Translations under genes and position numbers: made by a program | Notes under the pieces: model-generated | What the model saw: only the letters and a program-made list of their open reading frames with translations | The model's database searches: none | Told to the model about the DNA's origin: nothing | Shown here: piece by piece, positions 1 to 8,195 of the stretch | Layout of the letters: every line of letters starts with the position of its first letter | How positions within the stretch are numbered: position 1 is the stretch's first letter | Assembly (NCBI RefSeq): GCF_041529975.1 | Contig: NZ_CP168030.1 | Coordinates: 2,542,001 to 2,606,000 of the forward strand | Reading direction: 5' to 3' | Origin: Microbacterium maritypicum | GTDB lineage: Bacteria; Actinomycetota; Actinomycetes; Actinomycetales; Microbacteriaceae | DNA length: 64,000 bases

Positions 1-585
1 GTCGCGGCCCGCCTCGGCACGGATGACGGCGACACACATCTCGGCGAAGAGGTCCCAATCCGGGTAGAACTCGCGTGCCGCAGGATCGAGGAACTGGAAT
101 CGGGCGAGGTTGGGCACCCGCCCGCCGTCGCCGATCACCGGCGAATAGAAGGCGCGGCCGAGCGCATTCGTGGCGATGAGGTTCTGCCGCTGGTCGCGGA
201 CGAACGCCACCGCTTCTGTAACGGAGTCGAGTGCCCACTGCAGGCTGGGTCGCGGAGCTCCCGCCTTCGCCGTGCGGCGTCGAGCGCGTCCGGAAGAGGG
301 GATGCCGTCTGCGGCGCGAGCCAGATCCAGCAGGTGCGCATGCTCGGCATCGTTGAGCTGGAGCGCGCGCGACAGCGCCTCCAGGACCGAGGAGGAGGCG
401 CCGGCGATGGCACCGCGTTCGAGCTTGGAGTAGTACTCGACGGAGACTCCGGCGAGAAGCGCGACCTCACTGCGACGCAATCCGTCGACACGTCGGTTGC
501 TTCCGGCGGTGAGACCGGCTGCCTCCGGGGTGACGCGGGCTCGCCGGGTCATCAGGAACTCGCGGACCTCTGCTCGATTGTCCAT
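1..585 (-). CDS. XRE-family regulator, MmyB-like (partial, C-terminus off window)
   Basis: This reads from an ATG at 585 on the minus strand to base 1 without a stop, giving 195 visible residues. The N-terminal ~85 residues form a helix-turn-helix with the MmyB-family signature (VDGLRRSEVALLAGVSVEYY, then KLERG). The rest (LIATNALGRAFYSPV onward) resembles the MmyB-like ligand-binding domain. This family usually represses a divergent or adjacent small-molecule gene. The gene is divergent from the drug exporter at 773, so local control of that exporter is a reasonable inference. The end of the protein lies outside the window. Confidence 0.85.
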   Translation of the reverse strand, partial: MDNRAEVREFLMTRRARVTPEAAGLTAGSNRRVDGLRRSEVALLAGVSVEYYSKLERGAIAGASSSVLEALSRALQLNDAEHAHLLDLARAADGIPSSGRARRRTAKAGAPRPSLQWALDSVTEAVAFVRDQRQNLIATNALGRAFYSPVIGDGGRVPNLARFQFLDPAAREFYPDWDLFAEMCVAVIRAEAGRD

Positions 586-772
586 CAGGTCAGCGTAGAT
601 CCGATGCGCGCGGGAAGGGACGCCCTGAGAGGGCACCTCTCGGTGTCACGGGTGGTCCGGCGACCTCGCGATCTCCGGCGGCCGGTCCGCCCGCGGTGAC
701 GACGGGTTCCCCGTCGGTACGCCCTTCGTCCGGGACTCCCGCCCTTCGGGGGACCGGTGGACGCTGGAATCC

Positions 773-2008
773 ATGACACCACCTGTCGCGCTCTCTCGGC
801 GGCTCCTGCCCGCACTGCTTCTGGTCCTGACCGTGTTCGGTCCGATCTCGATGGACCTCTACCTCCCGGCTCTTCCTGCGCTCACTCGCGACCTCGGCTC
901 GGCGACTTCCGTCGCGCAGCTCACGGTCACGGCGTGCCTCATCGGACTCGCGGTCGGACAGCTGACGGCGGGACCGCTGTCGGACCGGCTCGGGCGGCGT
1001 CGCGTCCTGCTGGTCGGCATCGCTGCGTACGCGGTGACATCGCTTCTCTGTGCGTTCAGCCCGACGGTCGAGTTCCTGATCGTCGCTCGCCTGGTCCAAG
1101 GGCTTGCCGGCGGCGTCGGCATCGTCATCGCCAATGCCGCGGGACGCGACGTGTACGCGGGTGGTCAGCTGATCCGCTTCTACGGGCGCCTCACGGTCGT
1201 CGGCGGGTTGGCGGCGATCATCGGGCCACTGCTCGGGGGCGTGCTCACGGCTTTCACCGATTGGCGGGGCCTGTTCGTCTTCCTCGCCATCGCCGGCGTC
1301 GCGATCCTGGCTGCCACGGTGTTCCTCTTCGGGGAGACGTTGCCGGTCGAGCAGCGCAGCTCAGGAGGCCTCCGCAACGCGCTGCACGACTTCCGTACTC
1401 TGCTGAGCGACCGGGTCTTCCTGGGAGCCGTCCTGAATCAGGGCTTCCTCTATGCGGCCCTGTTCGCCTACCTCGCCGGTGCGACGTTCGTACTGCAGGA
1501 CGTGTACGGGCTCACACCGCAGGGATATGCCGCAGCCTTCGGTGCGAACTCCGCCGGGTTCATGGTGTGCGGGTACCTTGCCGGTCGCGCGGCGGAACGG
1601 TGGAGCGTGAGGGGCACTCTCGCGGTCGGAGTCGTCGTCACGGCGGCCGGCGCGCTCGGACTGCTGCTGGCAGGTCTGACGCTGCTGCCGATGTGGGCCG
1701 TGCTCGCCGCGCTGTTCACACTCGCCGGCGGAGTGGCCATCGCCTCGCCGCCCGCGACCACCATCGCGCTCAGCGAGTACCCGCAGTCGGCGGGGACGGC
1801 CTCGTCGCTCCTGGGCGTGGCGCGATTCGGGTTCGGCGGCATCGCGGCACCGTTCGTCGGCATCGCGGGTGCGTCGAGCATTCTGCCGCTCGGGATCGTG
1901 ACGACGGTCTCGGCCGCGCTGGCCGGCCTGTCGTACGTCTTGCTGGTGCGGACTCGGCGCGCGGCTGTTCTGCCTGCATCCGGGAGCGAGCTCGCGGCGA
2001 GGCACTGA
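773..2008 (+). CDS. Bcr/CflA-family multidrug MFS transporter
   Basis: A 411-residue inner-membrane proton-driven drug exporter with about 12 hydrophobic segments, the normal length for the family. The first helix ends in GPISMDLYLPALP, the Bcr/CflA hallmark. MFS motif A is GPLSDRLGRRRVLL at residues 67-80, between helices 2 and 3. The family exports bicyclomycin, chloramphenicol and other small molecules; the substrate here cannot be read from sequence. It is divergent from the MmyB-like regulator gene (start at 585), with a 187-bp shared promoter region, and is followed by a strong hairpin terminator. Confidence 0.9.
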   Translation: MTPPVALSRRLLPALLLVLTVFGPISMDLYLPALPALTRDLGSATSVAQLTVTACLIGLAVGQLTAGPLSDRLGRRRVLLVGIAAYAVTSLLCAFSPTVEFLIVARLVQGLAGGVGIVIANAAGRDVYAGGQLIRFYGRLTVVGGLAAIIGPLLGGVLTAFTDWRGLFVFLAIAGVAILAATVFLFGETLPVEQRSSGGLRNALHDFRTLLSDRVFLGAVLNQGFLYAALFAYLAGATFVLQDVYGLTPQGYAAAFGANSAGFMVCGYLAGRAAERWSVRGTLAVGVVVTAAGALGLLLAGLTLLPMWAVLAALFTLAGGVAIASPPATTIALSEYPQSAGTASSLLGVARFGFGGIAAPFVGIAGASSILPLGIVTTVSAALAGLSYVLLVRTRRAAVLPASGSELAARH

Positions 2009-2082
2009 TCCGCGCTGCGATCCTCAGCGAGGCCGCGTCCGGGGGAGGGGAGCGGAAGCTGGACGCCGGGCTGTGAATGTCG

Positions 2083-2116
2083 GAAGCCCCGCACACCGGG
2101 AGGTGTGCGGGGCTTC
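2083..2116. terminator. Hairpin terminator between exporter and tRNA-Val
   Basis: A perfect 15-bp stem (2083-2097 with 2102-2116, loop GGGA) whose arms begin GAAGCCCC and end GGGGCTTC. It lies between the plus-strand exporter and the minus-strand tRNA-Val that converges on it, so it can end transcription from both sides. A GAAGCCCC arm reads out as GGGGCTTC followed by T-poor sequence, typical of actinobacteria. Confidence 0.85.
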
Positions 2117-2118
2117 TC

Positions 2119-2194
2119 TGGTGGGCGATACCGGACTCGAACCGATGACCTCTTCCGTGTGAAGGAAGCGCGCTACCAACTGCGCCAATCGCCC
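2119..2194 (-). tRNA. tRNA-Val (anticodon CAC)
   Basis: On the minus strand the sequence folds as a cloverleaf. Acceptor GGGCGAT pairs with ATCGCCC and is followed by an encoded ACCA (2119-2122). The anticodon arm is CTTCC-TTCACAC-GGAAG, so the anticodon is CAC (Val). The T arm carries GGTTCGAGTCC. The CCA end is genomically encoded, unlike in the three plus-strand tRNAs nearby. Confidence 0.95.
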
Positions 2195-2345
2195 ATACCC
2201 GTGGGGTACGTCAACCGATACTACCCGACGCTCAGAGGCCGTACGGACCACTCTGTGAGACACGCGCGAGATTCGCTGCGGGTTTGGCGGAGGGGGAATC
2301 TTCGGCTAATGTTTCATGAGTGCCCGGGACAACCGGGAACGAAAT

Positions 2346-2418
2346 GCGGATGTAGCGCAGTTGGTAGCGCACAACCTTGCCAAGGTTGGGGTCGCGAGTT
2401 CGAGTCTCGTCATCCGCT
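2346..2418 (+). tRNA. tRNA-Gly (anticodon GCC)
   Basis: A 73-nt cloverleaf with acceptor GCGGATG/CATCCGC and discriminator T. The anticodon arm is CAACC-TTGCCAA-GGTTG, so the anticodon is GCC (Gly). The T-loop segment is GAGTTCGAGTCTC. CCA is not encoded. It is the first of three plus-strand tRNA genes read towards the terminator at 2649. Confidence 0.95.
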
Positions 2419-2472
2419 CGAGTGCAGAGGATCTTCTTCGGAAGACTCTTCGCACGTGGGGTCAATCCACAC

Positions 2473-2543
2473 GGTGGCGTGGCCGAGCGGCTAGGCACCG
2501 GCCTGCAAAGCCGTTTACACGGGTTCGAATCCCGTCGCCACCT
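2473..2543 (+). tRNA. tRNA-Cys (anticodon GCA)
   Basis: A 71-nt cloverleaf with acceptor GGTGGCG/CGCCACC and discriminator T2543, which is U73 as expected for a Cys tRNA. The anticodon loop is CTGCAAA, so the anticodon is GCA. The T arm is GGGTTCGAATCCC. CCA is not encoded. It sits between tRNA-Gly and tRNA-Val in a probable tRNA operon. Confidence 0.95.
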
Positions 2544-2570
2544 CACGGTAAAACTGAATAGCCCCAACGG

Positions 2571-2642
2571 GCGCGATTGGCGCAGCGGTAGCGCGCTTCC
2601 CTGACACGGAAGAGGTCACTGGTTCGATCCCAGTATCGCGCA
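2571..2642 (+). tRNA. tRNA-Val (anticodon GAC)
   Basis: A 72-nt cloverleaf with acceptor GCGCGAT/ATCGCGC and discriminator A2642. The anticodon arm is CTTCC-CTGACAC-GGAAG, so the anticodon is GAC (Val). It is very similar to the minus-strand tRNA-Val(CAC) at 2119-2194, so the two form an inverted pair. CCA is not encoded. A terminator follows within 7 bases. Confidence 0.95.
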
Positions 2643-2648
2643 CAGACA

Positions 2649-2674
2649 AACCCCCGGTCTTCCGGGGGTTTTTT
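2649..2674 (+). terminator. Rho-independent terminator of the tRNA cluster
   Basis: A 9-bp stem AACCCCCGG / CCGGGGGTT (2649-2657 with 2662-2670), loop TCTT, followed by a T tract (2669-2674). This is a classical intrinsic terminator for the three plus-strand tRNAs. A second GC-rich hairpin (GCCCGGG / CCCGGGC, 2678-2699) follows directly. The remaining sequence up to 2863 holds no gene that can be supported. Confidence 0.9.
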
Positions 2675-2863
2675 CGTGCCCGGGAGCTGCTGCCCGGGCG
2701 TGCCCCTCGCATCGGTTCACCTGTCGGACGGATTCCCTGGGCGGCGGCCGTAGCACGGGGTTTCTCCCGACGGGTGTGCACGCTCCCTACGGGCGTACCG
2801 GCGGACACCTGATCCCGGCGACTCGGTCTCCGGAACCAGGCGTCCGCACCGTTCACGCCCGGA

Positions 2864-4096
2864 TCATCGTCCCCTCAAAAGAGTGTCCCCGATGAACCCG
2901 CCCTCCGTGCAGCCGGGCGGGATCGCGAACACGGCGGACCCGATCGGGGTCGTCCATTCGTTGAGGAGGTCGAGTTCGTCGAGGCGCCGCTGCATCGGGA
3001 TGAACTGCCGTTCGATGTCAGCCTGGAACGAGACGAACAGCAGCCCGGATTCCGAGACCTCCGCACCGGCCGGCCGCTCGTCGTAGTTGTACGCGCGTCG
3101 GAAGATGCGCTCGGCCCCTTCGCCGCGGGCGCGCCGGATGTGCGCGAACTGCGGGATGACCGGGAAGCCGATCGCGGTCTTCGCCTCGAAATCTGGTTCG
3201 TCGAACTCCTCGCGACCTGTGAGGGGGGCGCCGTTGGCGAGTGTTCTGCCCACCGAAGCATCGCGTCCGCTCCGGTCGAGGCGGTCCCACTTGTCGAGGC
3301 CCATCCGGATTCTGCGGATCACCATCCCGGTGCCGCCGGCGAGCACTCCCTCGTCGATCCACACGACGCGATCGAAGTCCTCGGTGCCGGGCTGCGGGTT
3401 GGTGGTCCCGTCCACCTGTCCGAACAGATTGCGCATGGTCGTTCCGGGCCGCTCCGTCCCATAGGCGCGACGGAATCCCTGCTGGGTCCAGCGGATGCTC
3501 GCGAAGCCGCGCGCGTCCTTCAGCAGCATTCGCGTGGCGTGCGCCACCGTCAGGGGATCGTCGCCGGCGATCTGCAGCAGGAGGTCGCCGTCCGAGAAGT
3601 CCGGGCGCAGCCGATCCACACCGAACGCGGGGAGGGGCGCGAGCCATGCGGGGGTCGAACCTCCCGCTCGCCCGACGAAGCCCGGGCCGACGCCGAACGT
3701 GATCGTGAGGCGCGCCGGCGACGAGGCGAGTTCCGGCTCGGAGTCGGCGAGGGCGGGGAGCCCTTGCGTGAGGCGCGCCGCGTCGTCGGTCAGGAGTCGC
3801 ATGAGTCGGGCGAGGGCATCTCGGTCGACATCGTCGTGGAGGTCCAGGCCGACGAAGACGCCGTGGGCCTGGGCAGCGGTGTCGATACCGGCCTGATGGG
3901 CGCCGAAGAACGGCACGGTCTCGTCTCCGTTCATCGGCACGGATGCGGGTTCCGGCGTGGCGTCCGGTCGATTCAGGGCGAGGTCCGCTCCGACGGCCGC
4001 GACCGCGCCGACACCGGCGACAGCTCCTCCGAGGAGGAACTGCCGCCGGGTCGACCCGGTGCGGGGGGAGCGGGCGCCCTCAACGGGCGCCGTCAT
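2864..4096 (-). CDS. Tat-exported DyP-type heme peroxidase (EfeB/DtpA-like)
   Basis: A 410-residue dye-decolorizing peroxidase. The N-terminus has a twin-arginine signal (TRRQFLLGG at residues 16-24, then a hydrophobic stretch). The DyP signature GQVDG is at 226-230, with catalytic Asp229; the heme-ligand candidate is His319 in QFAHIRR. The C-terminal RRAYNYD and FVSFQADIERQF blocks are also family hallmarks. It follows the PCuAC gene with a 1-base overlap (stop TGA and start ATG share base 4096). Exported DyPs encoded with copper chaperones are known in Streptomyces (DtpA). An EfeB role in iron uptake is less likely because no efeU or efeO is present. Confidence 0.9.
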   Translation of the reverse strand: MTAPVEGARSPRTGSTRRQFLLGGAVAGVGAVAAVGADLALNRPDATPEPASVPMNGDETVPFFGAHQAGIDTAAQAHGVFVGLDLHDDVDRDALARLMRLLTDDAARLTQGLPALADSEPELASSPARLTITFGVGPGFVGRAGGSTPAWLAPLPAFGVDRLRPDFSDGDLLLQIAGDDPLTVAHATRMLLKDARGFASIRWTQQGFRRAYGTERPGTTMRNLFGQVDGTTNPQPGTEDFDRVVWIDEGVLAGGTGMVIRRIRMGLDKWDRLDRSGRDASVGRTLANGAPLTGREEFDEPDFEAKTAIGFPVIPQFAHIRRARGEGAERIFRRAYNYDERPAGAEVSESGLLFVSFQADIERQFIPMQRRLDELDLLNEWTTPIGSAVFAIPPGCTEGGFIGDTLLRGR

Positions 4097-4644
4097 CAGT
4101 GATCCATACCGTCGTGCTCGTCGCCGCCCTCGTAGTTCTCGTTCGCGCCCGAGTAGTCCTTCACGGGGGCGGTGAACTCGTAGGTGGAGTCGTCATCGAA
4201 CGTGAGGGTGAAGGAGACATCGGTTCCCGCGGCGAGCGGGCCGGTCAGGTCCATCATCATGATGTGGTTCGCCCCCGGCTCCAGCGCGAGCTGCCCGCCG
4301 GCGGGGATCACGAATCCGCCGTCGATCTCGCGCATCACCATCTCGCCGGCGTCGTTCTCGACCGTCTCGTGCAACTCGAGCATGGTCGAGGCCGCAGAGG
4401 TGACGGAAACCACGGTCGCATCGTGGTCGCCCGTGTTGACGAGGGTCCCGAACGCGGCGGACATGCCTTCGTCGGCGGACTTCACCCAGGCGTCTTCGAT
4501 CCTGACGACGTCACCGGCGGGGCGGCTCTCGGTCTCGACCGGTGCCGCCTCCGGAGTGCACCCCGTCAGAGCGAGGAGCGAGACCGCGATCACGGCCGCG
4601 AGTCGGGGGAGGTTTCTGGTGGTGTTCACAACGGTGCCTTTCAC
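4096..4644 (-). CDS. PCuAC-family periplasmic copper chaperone lipoprotein
   Basis: 182 residues with a lipobox (LTGC, Cys29), so probably a membrane-anchored extracytoplasmic lipoprotein. The PCuAC/DUF461 copper site is complete: His92 (LHET), Met102 (GEMVM), His127 and Met129 (ANHIM). The C-terminal tail is acidic and His/Met-bearing (EHDGMDH) and may add metal ligands. The family hands Cu(I) to cupro-enzymes such as cytochrome oxidase. It overlaps copC by 4 bases upstream (ATGA) and the DyP gene by 1 base downstream, so the three genes are almost certainly cotranscribed. Confidence 0.9.
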   Translation of the reverse strand: MKGTVVNTTRNLPRLAAVIAVSLLALTGCTPEAAPVETESRPAGDVVRIEDAWVKSADEGMSAAFGTLVNTGDHDATVVSVTSAASTMLELHETVENDAGEMVMREIDGGFVIPAGGQLALEPGANHIMMMDLTGPLAAGTDVSFTLTFDDDSTYEFTAPVKDYSGANENYEGGDEHDGMDH

Positions 4645-5258
4645 AGATCATCTGCCGCAGGGCCGCCGGTCTCCGGCGGTACGGCTGCCGTCCGAGGACG
4701 GCGGAGGAATCGAATGAGCGCGAGGATCAGAACGGCTGTGGCCGCCCCGCCCGCGCCGATGAGCAGCACTCTGAGCGCGCCGCCCGATTCTGCGTTCTGA
4801 TCCGCCTGCTCCGAGGCGTCCGCGGTCGCGGCCGTCGCATCGCCGGTGTCCGATGTCTGTGCCATCGGATCGGCGTCCCCCACAGTGAAGGGGATGACCC
4901 CCGCGATGGGGTGACCGTCTTCCGAGACGACCTGCCAACGCACCTGGTAGCCGCCGGTCGGCAGCCCGGGTGCGAGCGACGCGGTGACCGTGCGTCCGGC
5001 CACTGTGACGTCGCCGGCGACCCAGTCCTCGCCCGAAGCATCGACGACCAGGACGACGGCCCCGGTCAGAGACTCATCGAGCACGAGGAGCTCGCCCGAG
5101 AACGTCATCGTGATGTCCTCCGGCGGGGTCGTCAATCGTTCGTCGGCAGCGGGTGTGCTGGAGATCAGCTGGTCGTGGGCGGACGCGGGCGTCGCGATCG
5201 CGAGGGTCGCGATCGTCGCCAACGCCAGCCCGGCCGCGATCCTGCGGACAGGGGACAT
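4641..5258 (-). CDS. CopC-domain copper-binding protein, membrane-anchored
   Basis: 205 residues. A signal peptide ends at ASA-His28, so the mature protein starts with His, the N-terminal Cu(II) ligand of CopC proteins. The other ligands are visible in SEDGHP (Asp114, His116). An acidic, Ala/Thr-rich linker leads to a C-terminal membrane helix (about residues 165-187) and a basic tail. No CopD domain is fused. It is first in the overlapping copC-PCuAC-DyP operon and probably buffers copper outside the membrane. Confidence 0.88.
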   Translation of the reverse strand: MSPVRRIAAGLALATIATLAIATPASAHDQLISSTPAADERLTTPPEDITMTFSGELLVLDESLTGAVVLVVDASGEDWVAGDVTVAGRTVTASLAPGLPTGGYQVRWQVVSEDGHPIAGVIPFTVGDADPMAQTSDTGDATAATADASEQADQNAESGGALRVLLIGAGGAATAVLILALIRFLRRPRTAAVPPETGGPAADDL

Positions 5259-5314
5259 GGGAATGGCCTCTCATCGGACGTCGCCGGAGCGACGAGCGTG
5301 CATGCGTTCAGAGC

Positions 5315-5337
5315 CCGCGCGCATCGAATGCGCGCGG
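5315..5337. terminator. Hairpin between membrane-protein gene and copC
   Basis: A perfect 10-bp inverted repeat, CCGCGCGCAT (5315-5324) and ATGCGCGCGG (5328-5337), with loop CGA. It lies in the 119-bp gap between the membrane-protein gene and copC, both on the minus strand. No T tract follows on the minus strand. It could be a factor-dependent terminator, an attenuator or a processing hairpin that sets relative expression. Confidence 0.5.
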
Positions 5338-5377
5338 CGGGACACAACACTCGGCCGGGACCGGCCGAGGATGCGGA

Positions 5378-5983
5378 TCAGATCGCCGCGGTGAGAGGTG
5401 GGGCTCGGCCGCGCAGAGTCGCGAGGAGAACCAGATCGGATGCGTGCGCGACATCGAACCGGCCGTGGAGTCGGTGGGCGACGCGAAGAGCCGGAAGAGT
5501 CAGCACCTGATCGGCACGACGTCGTACCCACCGCACCAGCTGGACCGCGAGGTCGCGCAGCGCGAGCAGCAGGCGTTCGCCGCGGTACATCGCGGCCACG
5601 GTCAGCAGACCGGCGAGCGCGTGCCCGAGCCACATCGAGGCGTCAGCGGTGGCGACTTCGGGGATGCCGTTCACCGCCGGCAGCATGAGGGGTGTGCCGT
5701 GCACGTGCGGCGTCGAGACGCCGGACGGGGTGACCGTGCCGAGGACGAAGAGCACATGGAACAGGAACTGACTTGCGGCGACGGAGATGCCGAGGCGGAT
5801 CAGCGACAACGAGCGGCCCGCGAGCAGCACGCTGATCATGAACGAGAAGACCCAGGGGACGAGGATGCCGACGGCACCGGGCATCTGCCCTCCGCCGGAG
5901 ACGTGACCGGCCAGTGCGACGAAGATCGCGAGTGACGAGGCAGCGAAGCCGCGGACGACGGCTGGCTTCCTGGACTCGGTCAC
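5378..5983 (-). CDS. Multi-pass membrane protein upstream of copC
   Basis: 201 residues from GTG at 5983 with about five hydrophobic segments. Between the third and fourth lies a short loop with HVHGTPL, and a His occurs in WLGHALAG. The sequence ends in an Arg-rich cytoplasmic tail. I do not recognise the family with certainty; position suggests copper handling. A GTG at 6061, with AGGAG five bases upstream, would give a 227-residue form with a polar N-terminal extension and is a real alternative start. It is 119 bp upstream of copC on the same strand, separated by a hairpin. Confidence 0.7.
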   Translation of the reverse strand: MTESRKPAVVRGFAASSLAIFVALAGHVSGGGQMPGAVGILVPWVFSFMISVLLAGRSLSLIRLGISVAASQFLFHVLFVLGTVTPSGVSTPHVHGTPLMLPAVNGIPEVATADASMWLGHALAGLLTVAAMYRGERLLLALRDLAVQLVRWVRRRADQVLTLPALRVAHRLHGRFDVAHASDLVLLATLRGRAPPLTAAI

Positions 5984-6145
5984 GGTTCCAGTCTGGCATG
6001 ACCTCCGCGACGTCACCGGCGGCTTCGACCGATCGTCCTGGAATCGCCACGGTGCTGTCACCGCGTCTCCTGGACTGTGCCCCCACCCACCGAAGAATGG
6101 GCAGGATTCGCGTTCGACCAGTGAGCCGGGAGTCCGAGTCTCACG

Positions 6146-8056
6146 TCATCCGTTGAGGTGAGTCGTCGCGCTGTTCGGCGCCCGTGCGGGGGAGATGGAG
6201 GCGGCCGGGAGCACTGTCCTGGGGCCGCCCAGCGCGCGGAGCGCGTACAGGATGGTCGCGAGGTCGACGAGTTCCTGGACGAGCGCCCCGACGACAGCGG
6301 GGATGAGCCCGGTCATCGCGACGATCATGAGTCCGATGCTCAACCCGATGCCGATCCAGATCGCGGTGAGAGCGACCCGCAGCGTGTGACGACCGATCGA
6401 GACGGCGTCGACGAGCTTCGCCAGCGAATCGACGAGGATCACGACGTCGGCGGCATCGCCAGCTGCCGTCGCGCCCTTGGCTCCCATGGCGACGCCGATG
6501 TCCGCGGCGGCCAGGACGGGTGCGTCGTTGACGCCGTCGCCGACCATCATGACCGGGCGCGGTTGCAGCTCAGCGGCGAGAGCGACCTTCTCGGGCGGCA
6601 GCAGTTCAGCGTGGACCTCGGAGATGCCCACCTGATGAGCCACCGACTCCGCCGTCGGGCCGACATCGCCCGTGAGCATGACGATGCGATCCACCTCGTG
6701 TGTGCGCAGCCACGCGATGACAGCCGCTGCTTCGGGCCGCGGATGGTCGGCGAGGACGAGCACCCCGGCGAAGCGACCGTCGACCGCGACGTATGCTGCG
6801 GCCTGGCTCAGCTCGAGCGTCGCCCGCGCCGTGTCGGGCGCGAGAGCCGCCACGTAAGCGGGCTTGCCCACCACCACCTCTCTTCCGTCGATCTCGGCGA
6901 CGACACCGTTCGTGGCCTCCTCGCGAGCTTCGGCGGCGCCGAGGAGCGTGATTCCGCGCGCCTCTGCTGCGCGGCGGATCCCCTCGGCGAGCACGTGCGT
7001 CGAGTACTGCTCCGCCGAGGCGGCGAGCTGCAGGACCTCATCCGCGCCGAAGCCGTTCGCGGGCCGGACGTCGACGAGCTCCGGTCGGCCCTGAGTGAGC
7101 GTGCCCGTCTTGTCGAACGCGGCCGACCGCACACGGGCGATCAGCTCGATGACGGCCCCTCCCTTCATGATCACGCCTGTCTTCGCCGCACGCGAGAGGC
7201 CGCCGAGGAACGCGACCGGGGCAGCGATCAGGAGCGGGCAGGGAGTCGCGAGCACGAGGACTTCGGCGAATCGGGATGCCTCGCCCGATACGGCCCAGGC
7301 CGTCCCTGCCAGAACGAGTGACACCGCGGTGAATGGAATCGCGAAGCGGTCGGCCAGGCGGACCACCGGCGCATGGGAGTCTTCCGCGGCGTGCACGAGC
7401 GCCACGATCTGCTGATACTGGCTGTCCGCGCTGCTGCGGACGGCCCGGATCCGCACGGCACGGCTTCCGTTGATGGACCCGGACAGCACCTCGTCTCCGG
7501 ATTCACGTGACACGGGCATGCTCTCACCGGTCAACGAAGACTCATCGAACGTGCCTGACGACGTGAGGAGCTCGCCGTCGACCGGGACGATCTCCGACGG
7601 GCGCACGAGGAGTACGGCGCCGACGGCGACCTCGTCGACGGGCACATCCCTGACCTCATCCGACTCCGCGGACTCCGCGTGCACGAGCACGTGTGCGATG
7701 CGCGGAGACCGATCCAGCAGAGCCGAGAGGTCACGCTTCGCTCGACGGCCGGCGAAGTCCTCGAGGGCCTCTCCGCCGGAGAGCATGAGCACGATGATGA
7801 GCGAGGCGATGTACTCGCCGACGGCCAGCGTCGCCACCATCGCGACCACCGCCAGGATGTCGAGGCCGACATGGCCGCGGAGTACGTCGCGCACCATTCC
7901 GACGAGGGTCCAGACGACGAACACCGCCACGTAACCGGTGGCGACCCAACGTCCGAGGGCCGGGGCATCGACCGCGTGGAGGACCAGCACGCTCACGAAC
8001 ACGAGGACGGTCGTCGTGATCGCCGGATATCGCCAGAGCACGCGGAGAAACCTCAT
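6146..8056 (-). CDS. Heavy-metal P1B-type ATPase (variant CPx motif)
   Basis: 636 residues from ATG at 8056. A cation-exporting P-type ATPase: actuator TGES (176-179), phosphorylation DKTGT (Asp315), and hinge GDGVND (506-511). There is no N-terminal metal-binding domain. The membrane motif reads TPCPL (271-275) where Cu and Zn pumps have CPC, and the usual SEHPLA is replaced by STHVLA around His354, so metal specificity is uncertain. The frame stays open for another 100 codons upstream, but that stretch has no family similarity and overlaps the divergent gene at 8196, so the start was set at 8056. Confidence 0.85.
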   Translation of the reverse strand: MRFLRVLWRYPAITTTVLVFVSVLVLHAVDAPALGRWVATGYVAVFVVWTLVGMVRDVLRGHVGLDILAVVAMVATLAVGEYIASLIIVLMLSGGEALEDFAGRRAKRDLSALLDRSPRIAHVLVHAESAESDEVRDVPVDEVAVGAVLLVRPSEIVPVDGELLTSSGTFDESSLTGESMPVSRESGDEVLSGSINGSRAVRIRAVRSSADSQYQQIVALVHAAEDSHAPVVRLADRFAIPFTAVSLVLAGTAWAVSGEASRFAEVLVLATPCPLLIAAPVAFLGGLSRAAKTGVIMKGGAVIELIARVRSAAFDKTGTLTQGRPELVDVRPANGFGADEVLQLAASAEQYSTHVLAEGIRRAAEARGITLLGAAEAREEATNGVVAEIDGREVVVGKPAYVAALAPDTARATLELSQAAAYVAVDGRFAGVLVLADHPRPEAAAVIAWLRTHEVDRIVMLTGDVGPTAESVAHQVGISEVHAELLPPEKVALAAELQPRPVMMVGDGVNDAPVLAAADIGVAMGAKGATAAGDAADVVILVDSLAKLVDAVSIGRHTLRVALTAIWIGIGLSIGLMIVAMTGLIPAVVGALVQELVDLATILYALRALGGPRTVLPAASISPARAPNSATTHLNG

Positions 8057-8195
8057 GCCCCAGCTTCCCGCGTATCGGTGCGCACGTCCACCGCGCCGGA
8101 ACGAATCGCGAGCGCGAGACGCGGCGATTCCGCGCGCCTCACCGGCCCCGTCCCACCCGATAGTGTGTGGGCAACAGAGTAGCGAGGAGCCCCGG

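Noticed and set aside
757..2076. Long alternative open frame antiparallel or out of frame with the Bcr/CflA exporter
   Set aside because: Arg- and Pro-rich translation without hydrophobic pattern; a frame shadow of the real transporter, common in high-G+C DNA.
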